This document shows positions 1 to 4,739 of a DNA stretch of 8,232 nt, one piece after another; position 1 is the first letter of the stretch; each line of letters begins with the position of its first letter. This DNA comes from Mailhella massiliensis (lineage in GTDB: Bacteria > Desulfobacterota > Desulfovibrionia > Desulfovibrionales > Desulfovibrionaceae). The notes beneath the pieces were generated by a model. The model ran no database searches. It was not told the DNA's origin and saw only the letters and a program-made list of their open reading frames with translations. Made by a program: the position numbers and the translations under genes. Location: contig NZ_DYZA01000168.1 in assembly GCF_020741395.1 (NCBI RefSeq), positions 1 through 8,232 of the forward strand. Reading direction: 5' to 3'.

Positions 1-47
1 AGCCTGAACAACTCCGTCTTATCGAAAAGGTGTTTTTTCAGGTATAA
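1..47 (+). CDS. C-terminal end of a gene entering from the left (partial)
   Basis: In the third forward frame (from base 3) the window begins with codons reading PEQLRLIEKVFFQV, then a TAA stop at 45-47. A perfect terminator hairpin starts 13 bases later, at base 60, which is where the end of a plus-strand gene is expected. The second frame stops at once (TGA at 4-6), and the first frame runs on through the terminator, so the third is the most plausible. Only 14 residues are visible. They look like an amphipathic helix and do not identify a family. The gene is convergent with proB. Confidence 0.4.
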   Translation, partial: PEQLRLIEKVFFQV

Positions 48-59
48 CCGTTTTGGGCT

Positions 60-82
60 CCACCCGCTTAGCGGGTGGTTTT
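60..82 (+). terminator. Intrinsic terminator of the left-hand plus-strand gene
   Basis: The arms CCACCCGC (60-67) and GCGGGTGG (71-78) form a perfect 8-bp GC-rich stem with a TTA loop, followed on the plus strand by TTTT (79-82). No T-run follows on the minus strand, so it works rightward. It ends transcription from the partial gene at 1-47 and faces the proB terminator about 50 bp away. Confidence 0.8.
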
Positions 83-128
83 CTGTTTCGGTCGCTTCCG
101 CTCCCTCAACTGCCTGAAGGCCTTAACC

Positions 129-163
129 AAAAAAGACCGGCACCTTCAGGTTCCGGCCTTTTT
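129..163 (-). terminator. Intrinsic terminator after proB (end of the rplU-rpmA-obgE-proB cluster)
   Basis: Read on the minus strand, GGCCGG (158-153) pairs with CCGGTC (140-135) using one G-U pair. An inner ACC-TGAA-GGT hairpin lies inside, and six T residues follow (134-129). A run of A precedes the stem. The G-U pair would be an A-C mismatch on the plus strand, so the element is built for the minus strand. It begins 12 bases after the proB stop. The central 20 bases (137-156) recur almost exactly at 2665-2684. Confidence 0.85.
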
Positions 164-175
164 ACGGGAATTATC

Positions 176-1333
176 TCACACCGCCGCATTGAGCAGGAGG
201 TTGTCGCGGTGTATCACTTCCGGATAATGGGCGTTGCCCAGGATAGCCGCAACTTCCAGCCTCCTGAGCCCCTTGATGCGCTCAAGGTCTTCCGAGGAGT
301 AGTTGGTAAGCCCCACGCCTATGTGATGTTCCCCGCACATGACGCGCACCAGAGCGCCGGGCTCAAAGCTGCCCTCCACGGCGCGTATGCCTCCGGGAAG
401 CAGGCTTCCGCCCTTTTCTTCCAGCGCGCGGGCCGCGCCTTCGTCCACAAAAATACTGCCCTGCGGTTCCGACTGATAGGCCATCCAGTACTTGCGGCGC
501 GACACGGCCTGTTCCGCCGGACGCACCCAGGTCCCCAGGTTTTCCCCTGCGAACACAGCGTCGAGCACGTCCGCCCGACGTCCGGGAAGAATGAGCGTAG
601 GCACGCCGAGCTGCGCAGCGCGCCGTGCCGCCATGAGCTTGGAGCGCATTCCCCCCGTTCCCACGCTGGTCTTCGCGCCGCACAAAGAATCTATGTCCAG
701 CTCCGCAATATCGTCGATACATTCCAGACAGGGGACAGCATCTCCGGGAGCGACGGATTCGGGGTTGACCGCAAGCACGCCGTCGGCACTTGTCAGGTTG
801 ATGTACAAATCCCCTTCCACCAGATTGAGCAGAAGGCTGGCGAGCTGGTCGTTGTCGCCGAATTTCAGATCATGCACGGCCACCGTGTCGTTTTCGTTGA
901 CGATGGGCACCACGCCCCAGCCCAGCAGGTTCATGAAGGTGTTGCGCGCATTGAGAAAGCGCGTGCGGCTGCGAAGGTCGTCCCTGGTAAGCAGCACCTG
1001 CGCACACAAAAGTCCCTGCGCGGCAAAGGCGTGCTCATACTCGCGCATGAGACAGCCCTGGCCTATGGCGGCCAGCGCCTGTTTTGCCGAAAGCCCTTCC
1101 GCAGCGTGCCCCCTTCCGGGCAGGGCCGTGCGCCCGGCGGCTACAGCGCCTGAGCTGACAAGGCAGATGCGCCTGCCTTGACGGGCCAGGCGGGCGAGCT
1201 GCTCTACAAGATTATACAGAACGGAAAGGCGCAGGCCGTCGGCGGTAGTCAGCACCGCACTGCCCACCTTCACTACGATGGTATGCGCCGAAGAGAGCGT
1301 TTTTTCCCGGGTATCCATTATTCGCGCGTCCAT
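176..1333 (-). CDS. proB: Glutamate 5-kinase with C-terminal PUA domain
   Basis: Cytoplasmic enzyme that phosphorylates L-glutamate with ATP to gamma-glutamyl phosphate, the first and feedback-controlled step of proline synthesis. The 385 residues show an amino-acid-kinase fold: the phosphate loop VVKVGSAVLT (20-29), VSSGAVAAG (59-67), VNENDTVA (145-152), FGDNDQLAS (158-166) and GTGGMRSKL (225-233). A C-terminal PUA domain spans about 292-378, and length matches the two-domain family form. The usual 'LTDIDG' stretch reads LTSADG here. The start is uncertain. ATG at 1333 overlaps obgE by 16 bases. A second ATG at 1318 gives 380 residues and forms TAATG with the obgE stop, a typical coupled start. 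Neither has a strong Shine-Dalgarno, so translation probably depends on ribosomes leaving obgE. No proA is in the window. Confidence 0.95.
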   Translation of the reverse strand: MDARIMDTREKTLSSAHTIVVKVGSAVLTTADGLRLSVLYNLVEQLARLARQGRRICLVSSGAVAAGRTALPGRGHAAEGLSAKQALAAIGQGCLMREYEHAFAAQGLLCAQVLLTRDDLRSRTRFLNARNTFMNLLGWGVVPIVNENDTVAVHDLKFGDNDQLASLLLNLVEGDLYINLTSADGVLAVNPESVAPGDAVPCLECIDDIAELDIDSLCGAKTSVGTGGMRSKLMAARRAAQLGVPTLILPGRRADVLDAVFAGENLGTWVRPAEQAVSRRKYWMAYQSEPQGSIFVDEGAARALEEKGGSLLPGGIRAVEGSFEPGALVRVMCGEHHIGVGLTNYSSEDLERIKGLRRLEVAAILGNAHYPEVIHRDNLLLNAAV

Positions 1334-2421
1334 ATCACTTCAATGTCGGGGAATTCCTCATCCACCACCACTTCGTCCTGATAGTGCACGAAGGGGTCGT
1401 GTAAATCCAGCTCATCGCGCAGCTTCCACATGCGCTCGACAAGCTCCTCAATGCCGATTTCCTCTTTGGCGGACATGAAAAATATGTCCCTGCCGTCCGC
1501 CTTCGCTCGCGCCCTGAGAGCGTCAAGCTCCTCGGGCGTGCGCAAATCTATCTTGTTCACTACCTCTATCTGGCGGCGTCTGGCAAGTTCCGGATCGAAA
1601 AGCGAAAGCTCGTCGTTGATGAGGTCAAAGCCTTCCCAGGGATTCTCCGCCTCCAGATCCACATCCTCCACACTGAGGATATGCACGAGAAAACGCGTGC
1701 GCTCCACATGGCGCAGAAAACGGTCGCCAAGCCCCTGCCCCTCATGGGCCCCTTCGATAAGCCCGGGAATATCGGCGATGATCATTCGGCGGTCGGGATC
1801 ACATTCGTCGATAAGCACGCCGAGGTTGGGCGTAAGGGTGGTAAAGGGGTAATCGGCTATCTTGGGCCGCGCGGCCGACACTCGGGAAAGGAAGGTGGAT
1901 TTGCCCGCATTGGGCAGTCCCAGAAGACCTGCATCCGCCAGGATCTTCAGCTCCAGGCGGAAGGTCTTCTCCTCGCCGGGCTCGCCCTTCTGAGCGAAGC
2001 GCGGGGCGCGCATGGTGGAAGATTTGAAATGTTCGTTGCCCTTGCCTCCCCGGCCTCCGGCAGCAAGCAGCACCGGCTTTTCCGTATCGGATATGTCGGC
2101 GAACAGCACTTCCCCTTCGCCTGTACGTTCATAAAGCTGCGTACCCGCAGGCAGTTCAATGACAAGATCCTCGCCCTTGTGCCCGTCGCACTGGCTGCCC
2201 ATGCCGCCCTGTCCGTTGGGGGCCTCGTATATGCGCTTCAGACGAAAATCATACAGACTGTACAGTCTGTTGGAAGCAATGGCGTACACGTTGCCGCCGT
2301 CGCCGCCGTTGCCGCCGTCGGGGCCGCCCTTGGCCACGAACTTTTCCCGACGGAAGGAAACGCAGCCGTTGCCGCCCTTGCCGGCCTTCACCTGAATGGT
2401 GGCCTCATCCACAAATTTCAT
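1318..2421 (-). CDS. obgE: Obg/CgtA family ribosome-associated GTPase
   Basis: Essential GTPase that binds the 50S subunit and acts in late ribosome assembly and stress or growth control. The 367 residues carry the glycine-rich Obg fold (about 1-160, with the Gly-rich strands at 13-44 and a second Gly-rich loop AGGRGGKGN at 121-129). The G domain follows: G1 GLPNAGKST (168-176), switch I YPFTTLTPNLG (191-201), G3 DIPGLIEGA (217-225), G4 NKID (289-292) and G5 SAK (317-319). The C-terminal tail is short and acidic. All nucleotide-binding motifs are intact and the length is normal for shorter-tailed Obg proteins. A GAGGA Shine-Dalgarno sits 7 bases before the ATG. It follows rpmA after an unusually long 350 bp gap and overlaps proB at its end. 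Grouping with L21 and L27 is a widespread conserved arrangement and fits its 50S role. Confidence 0.97.
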   Translation of the reverse strand: MKFVDEATIQVKAGKGGNGCVSFRREKFVAKGGPDGGNGGDGGNVYAIASNRLYSLYDFRLKRIYEAPNGQGGMGSQCDGHKGEDLVIELPAGTQLYERTGEGEVLFADISDTEKPVLLAAGGRGGKGNEHFKSSTMRAPRFAQKGEPGEEKTFRLELKILADAGLLGLPNAGKSTFLSRVSAARPKIADYPFTTLTPNLGVLIDECDPDRRMIIADIPGLIEGAHEGQGLGDRFLRHVERTRFLVHILSVEDVDLEAENPWEGFDLINDELSLFDPELARRRQIEVVNKIDLRTPEELDALRARAKADGRDIFFMSAKEEIGIEELVERMWKLRDELDLHDPFVHYQDEVVVDEEFPDIEVIWTRE

Positions 2422-2503
2422 ATCGTTGTCCTCACGATTGGAGCGTTGCGTTGCGGAAGCAAACAGCCCGGCCTCGGCATGTTCCCGGAAAAAGGCCCTG
2501 CCC

Positions 2504-2519
2504 GGAGACCTCCGTCTCC
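2504..2519. repeat. Small perfect hairpin in the rpmA-obgE spacer
   Basis: GGAGAC (2504-2509) and GTCTCC (2514-2519) form a perfect 6-bp stem with a 4-base loop, about 85 bp upstream of the obgE start. No T-run follows immediately on either strand, though TTTTT occurs a little further on in the minus direction. The role is unknown; it may be leader structure for obgE. Confidence 0.35.
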
Positions 2520-2664
2520 CCTAAAAACATGGAGAGAGGGCCAGAGCATGCCGAAGGCTCGTTTCCCTCTTGCAAAAGCGCTTTTTCGAACTTTCTCTTC
2601 CTCCCCATGCCGGAACAAAGGCCTCATCGGACAGATTTCAAGCTTATGGGGAAAAGCCCGGTGT

Positions 2665-2684
2665 CCAGCACCTTCAGGCTCCGG
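2665..2684 (-). repeat. Second copy of the proB-terminator hairpin, in the rpmA-obgE spacer
   Basis: This 20-base segment matches 137-156 at 18 of 20 positions. On the minus strand it folds as CCGG-A-GCC-TGAA-GGT-G-CTGG, the same architecture as the proB terminator core. Both differences turn Watson-Crick pairs into G-U pairs on the minus strand but would be A-C mismatches on the plus strand. No T-run follows here, so it is unlikely to be a complete terminator. It could be a small dispersed RNA hairpin repeat, a decayed terminator, or part of an obgE leader. Confidence 0.55.
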
Positions 2685-2707
2685 AAAACGAAAAATGCTT
2701 TTTCCGT

Positions 2708-2748
2708 AAAAACGCAAAGGGCGGGAAGAGCCACGGCCCTTCTCGCCC
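2708..2748 (-). terminator. Terminator-like hairpin downstream of rpmA
   Basis: The arms 2739-2748 and 2719-2728 (CTTCTCGCCC and GGGCGGGAAG on the plus strand) form a 10-bp stem with one non-Watson-Crick position. In the minus direction it is followed by TTT, GCG and then TTTTT (2718-2708). It starts 24 bases after the rpmA stop. The imperfect T-tract suggests partial termination, lowering obgE-proB expression relative to the two ribosomal protein genes, or an mRNA 3' stabilising structure. The odd pair is a G-U on the plus strand but an A-C mismatch on the minus strand, which slightly weakens the minus-strand reading. Confidence 0.45.
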
Positions 2749-2771
2749 CATACGTCATACCGGAAGCACGC

Positions 2772-3047
2772 TTATGCCGCAACTTCGGCGGGAACGATGC
2801 TCACACGCTTGTGCACGCGGCGCTTGCGATAGAACTTTTCAAACTTCACCACGCCGTCGCACTTGGCGAAAAGGGTGTAGTCGCGGCCCATGCCGACATT
2901 GGCGCCGGGATAAACCACGGTGCCGAGCTGACGAACAATGATGTTGCCGGCAAGAACATGCTGGCCGCCGAAGCGCTTCACGCCTCTGCGCTGACCTTCA
3001 CTGTCACGACCGTTGCGGGAGCTGCCGCCTGCTTTTTTATGTGCCAT
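2772..3047 (-). CDS. rpmA: 50S ribosomal protein L27
   Basis: Basic 91-residue ribosomal protein whose N-terminal arm reaches the peptidyl-transferase centre and contacts tRNA. The start MAHKKAGGSSRNGRDSEG, followed by RRGVKRFGGQ, is the L27 signature. Next come the conserved VRQLGTVVYPGANVGMGRDYTLFA stretch (39-62) and a basic C-terminus. The protein begins directly at MAHKK, without the cleavable N-terminal extension seen in many Firmicutes. A good AAGGAG Shine-Dalgarno lies 7 bases before the ATG. It follows rplU after 33 bp and is almost certainly co-transcribed with it from the promoter at 3609-3637. Confidence 0.98.
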   Translation of the reverse strand: MAHKKAGGSSRNGRDSEGQRRGVKRFGGQHVLAGNIIVRQLGTVVYPGANVGMGRDYTLFAKCDGVVKFEKFYRKRRVHKRVSIVPAEVAA

Positions 3048-3080
3048 GATGAAACTCCTTGGAGAAAAACGGTACGCCCG

Positions 3081-3389
3081 TTAGGCGACGATACCGGTAA
3101 CAGTAAGAACGGTGTATTCCTGACGATGGCCCTGGGTGCGGCGTTCGGCCTTGCGGCGCTTGTGTTTGAACACCACGACCTTATCGCCGAGGATGTGATC
3201 GACGACCTTGGCGGTCACCTTGGCGCCTTCCACGACGGGGGTGCCGATCTTGGTGCTTTCGCCGCCGATCATAAGCACGCGGTCGAGGGACACTTCGCTG
3301 TCCTTTTCAGCGTCCATAAGATCGACAACCACTTTGTTGCCTTCCTGAACGCGGTACTGCTTGCCGAGCACTTCAACAATAGCGTACAT
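3081..3389 (-). CDS. rplU: 50S ribosomal protein L21
   Basis: Ribosomal protein of 102 residues that binds 23S rRNA in the large subunit. The N-terminus MYAIVEVLGKQYRVQEGNKV and the late basic segment VFKHKRRKAERRTQGHRQ (73-90) are diagnostic of L21; the length is normal. The frame is open further upstream, but ATG at 3389 is the right start because it has a GGAGG Shine-Dalgarno about 6 bases before it and gives the standard L21 N-terminus. First gene of the cluster, preceded by a leader and promoter. Confidence 0.98.
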   Translation of the reverse strand: MYAIVEVLGKQYRVQEGNKVVVDLMDAEKDSEVSLDRVLMIGGESTKIGTPVVEGAKVTAKVVDHILGDKVVVFKHKRRKAERRTQGHRQEYTVLTVTGIVA

Positions 3390-3602
3390 TAAAACCTCCG
3401 AAAAACGGGTCAGAATTGAAGCCTGCTTCCCATGATACAGGTACTCCGGAAACCGGAAAAAGCCGCAATGCGGCGCACACTCCCTGAATGATGCTGGCAG
3501 GCATGACAACCTGTTCCCGTAGGTCGGTGCAGGTGCGCCTCTCCGTGGAGGGCGACTTTTCCATTACAGGCAAGTGCATAGATGCCCTGTGCGGACATTC
3601 GA
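3390..3602 (-). promoter_or_regulatory. Long 5' leader of rplU, probably structured
   Basis: About 210 bases separate the predicted transcription start (near 3602) from the rplU ATG. They hold no supportable gene. In minus-strand RNA I see a CGCC-CTC / GAG-(A)-GGCG hairpin near 3540-3558, an ACCTG/CAGGT pairing, and a GC hairpin followed by T5 (3474-3457), then CCGG-TTT-CCGG near 3446-3456. Leaders of ribosomal protein operons often bind the product for autoregulation, and L21 leaders are known in other bacterial groups. Whether this one belongs to a known class cannot be told by eye. Confidence 0.45.
3457..3474 (-). terminator. Attenuator-like hairpin in the rplU leader
   Basis: On the minus strand GCCGC (3474-3470) pairs with GCGGC (3466-3462) across a 3-base loop and is followed directly by TTTTT (3461-3457). 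It lies about 70 bases before the rplU ATG, downstream of the predicted promoter. A 5-bp stem is short for a terminator but is entirely G-C. It could act as a regulated attenuator. Alternatively it is only local structure. Confidence 0.4.
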
Positions 3603-3608
3603 AGGATG

Positions 3609-3637
3609 GTCATACACGTTTTTTTTCCGCCTGGCAA
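3609..3637 (-). promoter_or_regulatory. Predicted sigma70-type promoter for rplU-rpmA(-obgE-proB)
   Basis: On the minus strand TTGCCA (3637-3632, 5 of 6 to TTGACA) and TATGAC (3614-3609, 4 of 6 to TATAAT) are separated by exactly 17 bases. The spacer contains an eight-base A-run. Transcription would start near 3602. It is the best promoter match I found upstream of the cluster, and correctly placed. Confidence 0.6.
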
Positions 3638-3639
3638 GC

Positions 3640-3953
3640 GTTTTTTCCGGCGGAAAATTCTTCGCATGCGGAAGAGCCCCGGGCCGCGCCCCTTAACGCT
3701 GCGCATCCCCGCACCTGCGGGCATCCGCTAAAACTCAGGCCGGAGCCCATGCTTTCTCGCCGGGCCATGCATCTGAAGATGCTCCTGTCGGGCCTGTTCT
3801 CCCCGGCCCCAGCCCGTGCCACGGGCTTTCCGCGACAGGCAGAGAAAGGGGCCTGCCCTGATCTATCCGCGGCCCTTTCCCCTTGCTGTTCTCCTGACAT
3901 TCCCCGCCCTCAGAAAATCCGCACTTCAGCCGAAAACCGAAGAGGCCCGTCAT
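3640..3953. other. Intergenic stretch without a supportable gene, rich in inverted repeats
   Basis: No frame here encodes a recognisable protein; the open frames are short, basic or proline-rich and lack family features. Visible structure includes the palindrome GCATC-TGAA-GATGC (3769-3782), the hairpin AGCCCGT-GCC-ACGGGCT (3811-3827), and an outer pair CCTGTCG (3784-3790) with CGACAGG (3833-3839) that encloses that hairpin. GGCCCC (3805-3810) can also pair with GGGGCC (3848-3853). This could be a structured non-coding RNA or old intergenic DNA. I recognise no tRNA, SRP RNA, 6S, tmRNA or RNase P signature. Confidence 0.4.
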
Positions 3954-3954
3954 G

Positions 3955-4018
3955 CAGGATCAGGAGGCAAGGGCTTCCGGCCTTGCACAAAGGCCCGCTT
4001 TTCCCTGCCTCGATCCTG
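3955..4018 (-). repeat. Long stem-loop directly downstream of the DUF1232 gene
   Basis: CAGGATC (3955-3961), GAGGCA (3964-3969) and GGG (3971-3973) pair in order with GATCCTG (4012-4018), TGCCTC (4006-4011) and CCC (4003-4005). This gives 16 base pairs with two small bulges (3962-3963 and 3970). Inside is a further perfect hairpin, GGCCTT-GCACA-AAGGCC (3979-3995). In the minus direction it begins 13 bases after the stop of the DUF1232 gene, so it may define that transcript's 3' end, but no T-run follows. A small structured RNA is another possibility. Confidence 0.5.
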
Positions 4019-4031
4019 GCAAAGGGAGAGT

Positions 4032-4454
4032 TCAGAAATCCCGCTCCTTGTGAAGCAGCTTTTCCGCCTTTGACAGCCAGCGCTCAAGCGCGGCGTCGGC
4101 CTTCACACGGGATTCATCGTCCACATACATGGCCACGGCGGCAAGAGCTGCCGCAAGAATACCGATATCGTCGGTAAAGCCGAAAATGGGAATGAGGTCG
4201 GGAATGATATCTGTGGGCAGAATGAGGTAGCCCAGAGCCCCCAGAATGATGGCGCGCGTTCTTCCGGGCAGATCCTTGCGCTGAAGAGTATAATAAAGGA
4301 TCAGGGCCGAGCGAAGCCCTTCCTTCCCCAAGACTCCGGCAAAACGCAGCAGCTTGGAATGGAAGGCTTCGTCGGAATAGGCGCGCCGGTACTTTTCATC
4401 GGTCACAAGTTCCGGTTCCACCACCGTGCGGTGTTCCTCGTCATGTTCCGTCAT
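4032..4454 (-). CDS. DUF1232 (YkvA-type) small membrane-associated protein
   Basis: A 140-residue protein of unknown function. An acidic, polar N-terminus (1-30) is followed by an amphipathic region (31-66). Then comes the family core GYLILPTDIIPDLIPIFGF (75-93) and TDDIGILAAALAAVAMYV (94-111), a hydrophobic hairpin-like segment interrupted by a conserved acidic and proline pattern. The C-terminus is charged (112-140). The LPxDxIPDxIP...GxxDD pattern is the DUF1232 hallmark. No signal peptide is seen. A strong AGGAGG sits 7 bases before the ATG and fixes the start. It lies downstream of groEL in the same direction, but a terminator at 4661-4696 separates them, so it is probably transcribed on its own. 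Proximity to groESL does not by itself imply a chaperone role. Confidence 0.85.
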   Translation of the reverse strand: MTEHDEEHRTVVEPELVTDEKYRRAYSDEAFHSKLLRFAGVLGKEGLRSALILYYTLQRKDLPGRTRAIILGALGYLILPTDIIPDLIPIFGFTDDIGILAAALAAVAMYVDDESRVKADAALERWLSKAEKLLHKERDF

Positions 4455-4566
4455 GGTATTTCCTCCTCTGTACGCTGCACGCCGGCCGGACGGCGAACCA
4501 AGAGTATTTCTTTGGAATACAGTTAAACCGCCCTGTTTCTGAAAAAGCCCGAAAATATGGGAGCAG

Positions 4567-4599
4567 CCCTCAGCCTTTCCCCGCCGGAAAAGCTGAGGG
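4567..4599 (-). repeat. 14-bp stem-loop between the groEL terminator and the DUF1232 gene
   Basis: The arms 4567-4580 and 4586-4599 (CCCTCAGC... and ...GCTGAGGG outermost) form a continuous 14-bp stem with a 5-base loop. One pair (4575/4591) is G-U in minus-strand RNA but A-C on the plus strand, so a minus-strand transcript is favoured. No T-run follows closely. It may be a backup groEL terminator, a leader element of the DUF1232 gene, or a small RNA. The fold is clear; the role is not. Confidence 0.5.
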
Positions 4600-4660
4600 A
4601 AGTCTTCCGACCATTCTCTGTCTCCTTCCTTAAGAAACGGCTCTTCTTTTCCTGTACAGC

Positions 4661-4696
4661 AAAAAAAAGGAGAGAACCGCTTTCACGGTTCCCCCC
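4661..4696 (-). terminator. Intrinsic terminator of the groES-groEL operon
   Basis: On the minus strand GGGGGGAACCG (4696-4686) pairs with CGGTTCTCTCC (4679-4669), 11 bp including two G-U pairs, across a 6-base loop. Eight T residues follow (4668-4661). It begins 44 bases after the groEL stop. The pattern is complete for a strong Rho-independent terminator in the minus direction. Confidence 0.9.
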
Positions 4697-4710
4697 TCGA
4701 TATCAGGCGT

Positions 4711-4730
4711 CGGCGGGCAGAAGCCCGCCG
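4711..4730 (-). repeat. Perfect hairpin just after the groEL stop codon
   Basis: CGGCGGGC (4711-4718) and GCCCGCCG (4723-4730) form a perfect 8-bp GC stem with a 4-base loop, nine bases after the groEL stop and upstream of the main terminator. No T-run follows, so it is not a terminator itself. A plausible role is protecting the abundant groE mRNA from 3' exonucleases. Confidence 0.55.
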
Positions 4731-4739
4731 TGGCATTGT

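Noticed and set aside
112..121. GCC-TGAA-GGC mini-hairpin between the two convergent terminators
   Set aside because: Only three base pairs and no T-run; it shares the TGAA loop with the repeated hairpin but is too short to call a third copy.
53..1153. 366-codon plus-strand open frame opposite proB
   Set aside because: It starts inside a terminator, has no ribosome binding site and no family features, and runs opposite a clear proB. It is a codon-bias shadow.
1681..2709. 342-codon plus-strand open frame opposite obgE
   Set aside because: Antisense to a fully conserved obgE, with Gly/Val/Ala-rich composition from the Obg glycine repeats and no recognisable domain.
2418..2717. 99-codon minus-strand frame filling the rpmA-obgE gap, ending in an ATGA overlap with the obgE start
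   Set aside because: The overlap is tempting, but the start would be TTG inside the rpmA terminator-like hairpin without a Shine-Dalgarno. The product is rich in Arg, Pro, Gly and Phe with no domain, and the gap is full of hairpins.
3610..3900. 96-codon minus-strand frame upstream of rplU
   Set aside because: It runs through the rplU promoter and ends at its -10 box. Composition is Arg/Ala/Gly/Ser-rich with scattered Cys and shows no domain; the weak GAGGG before its ATG is not enough.
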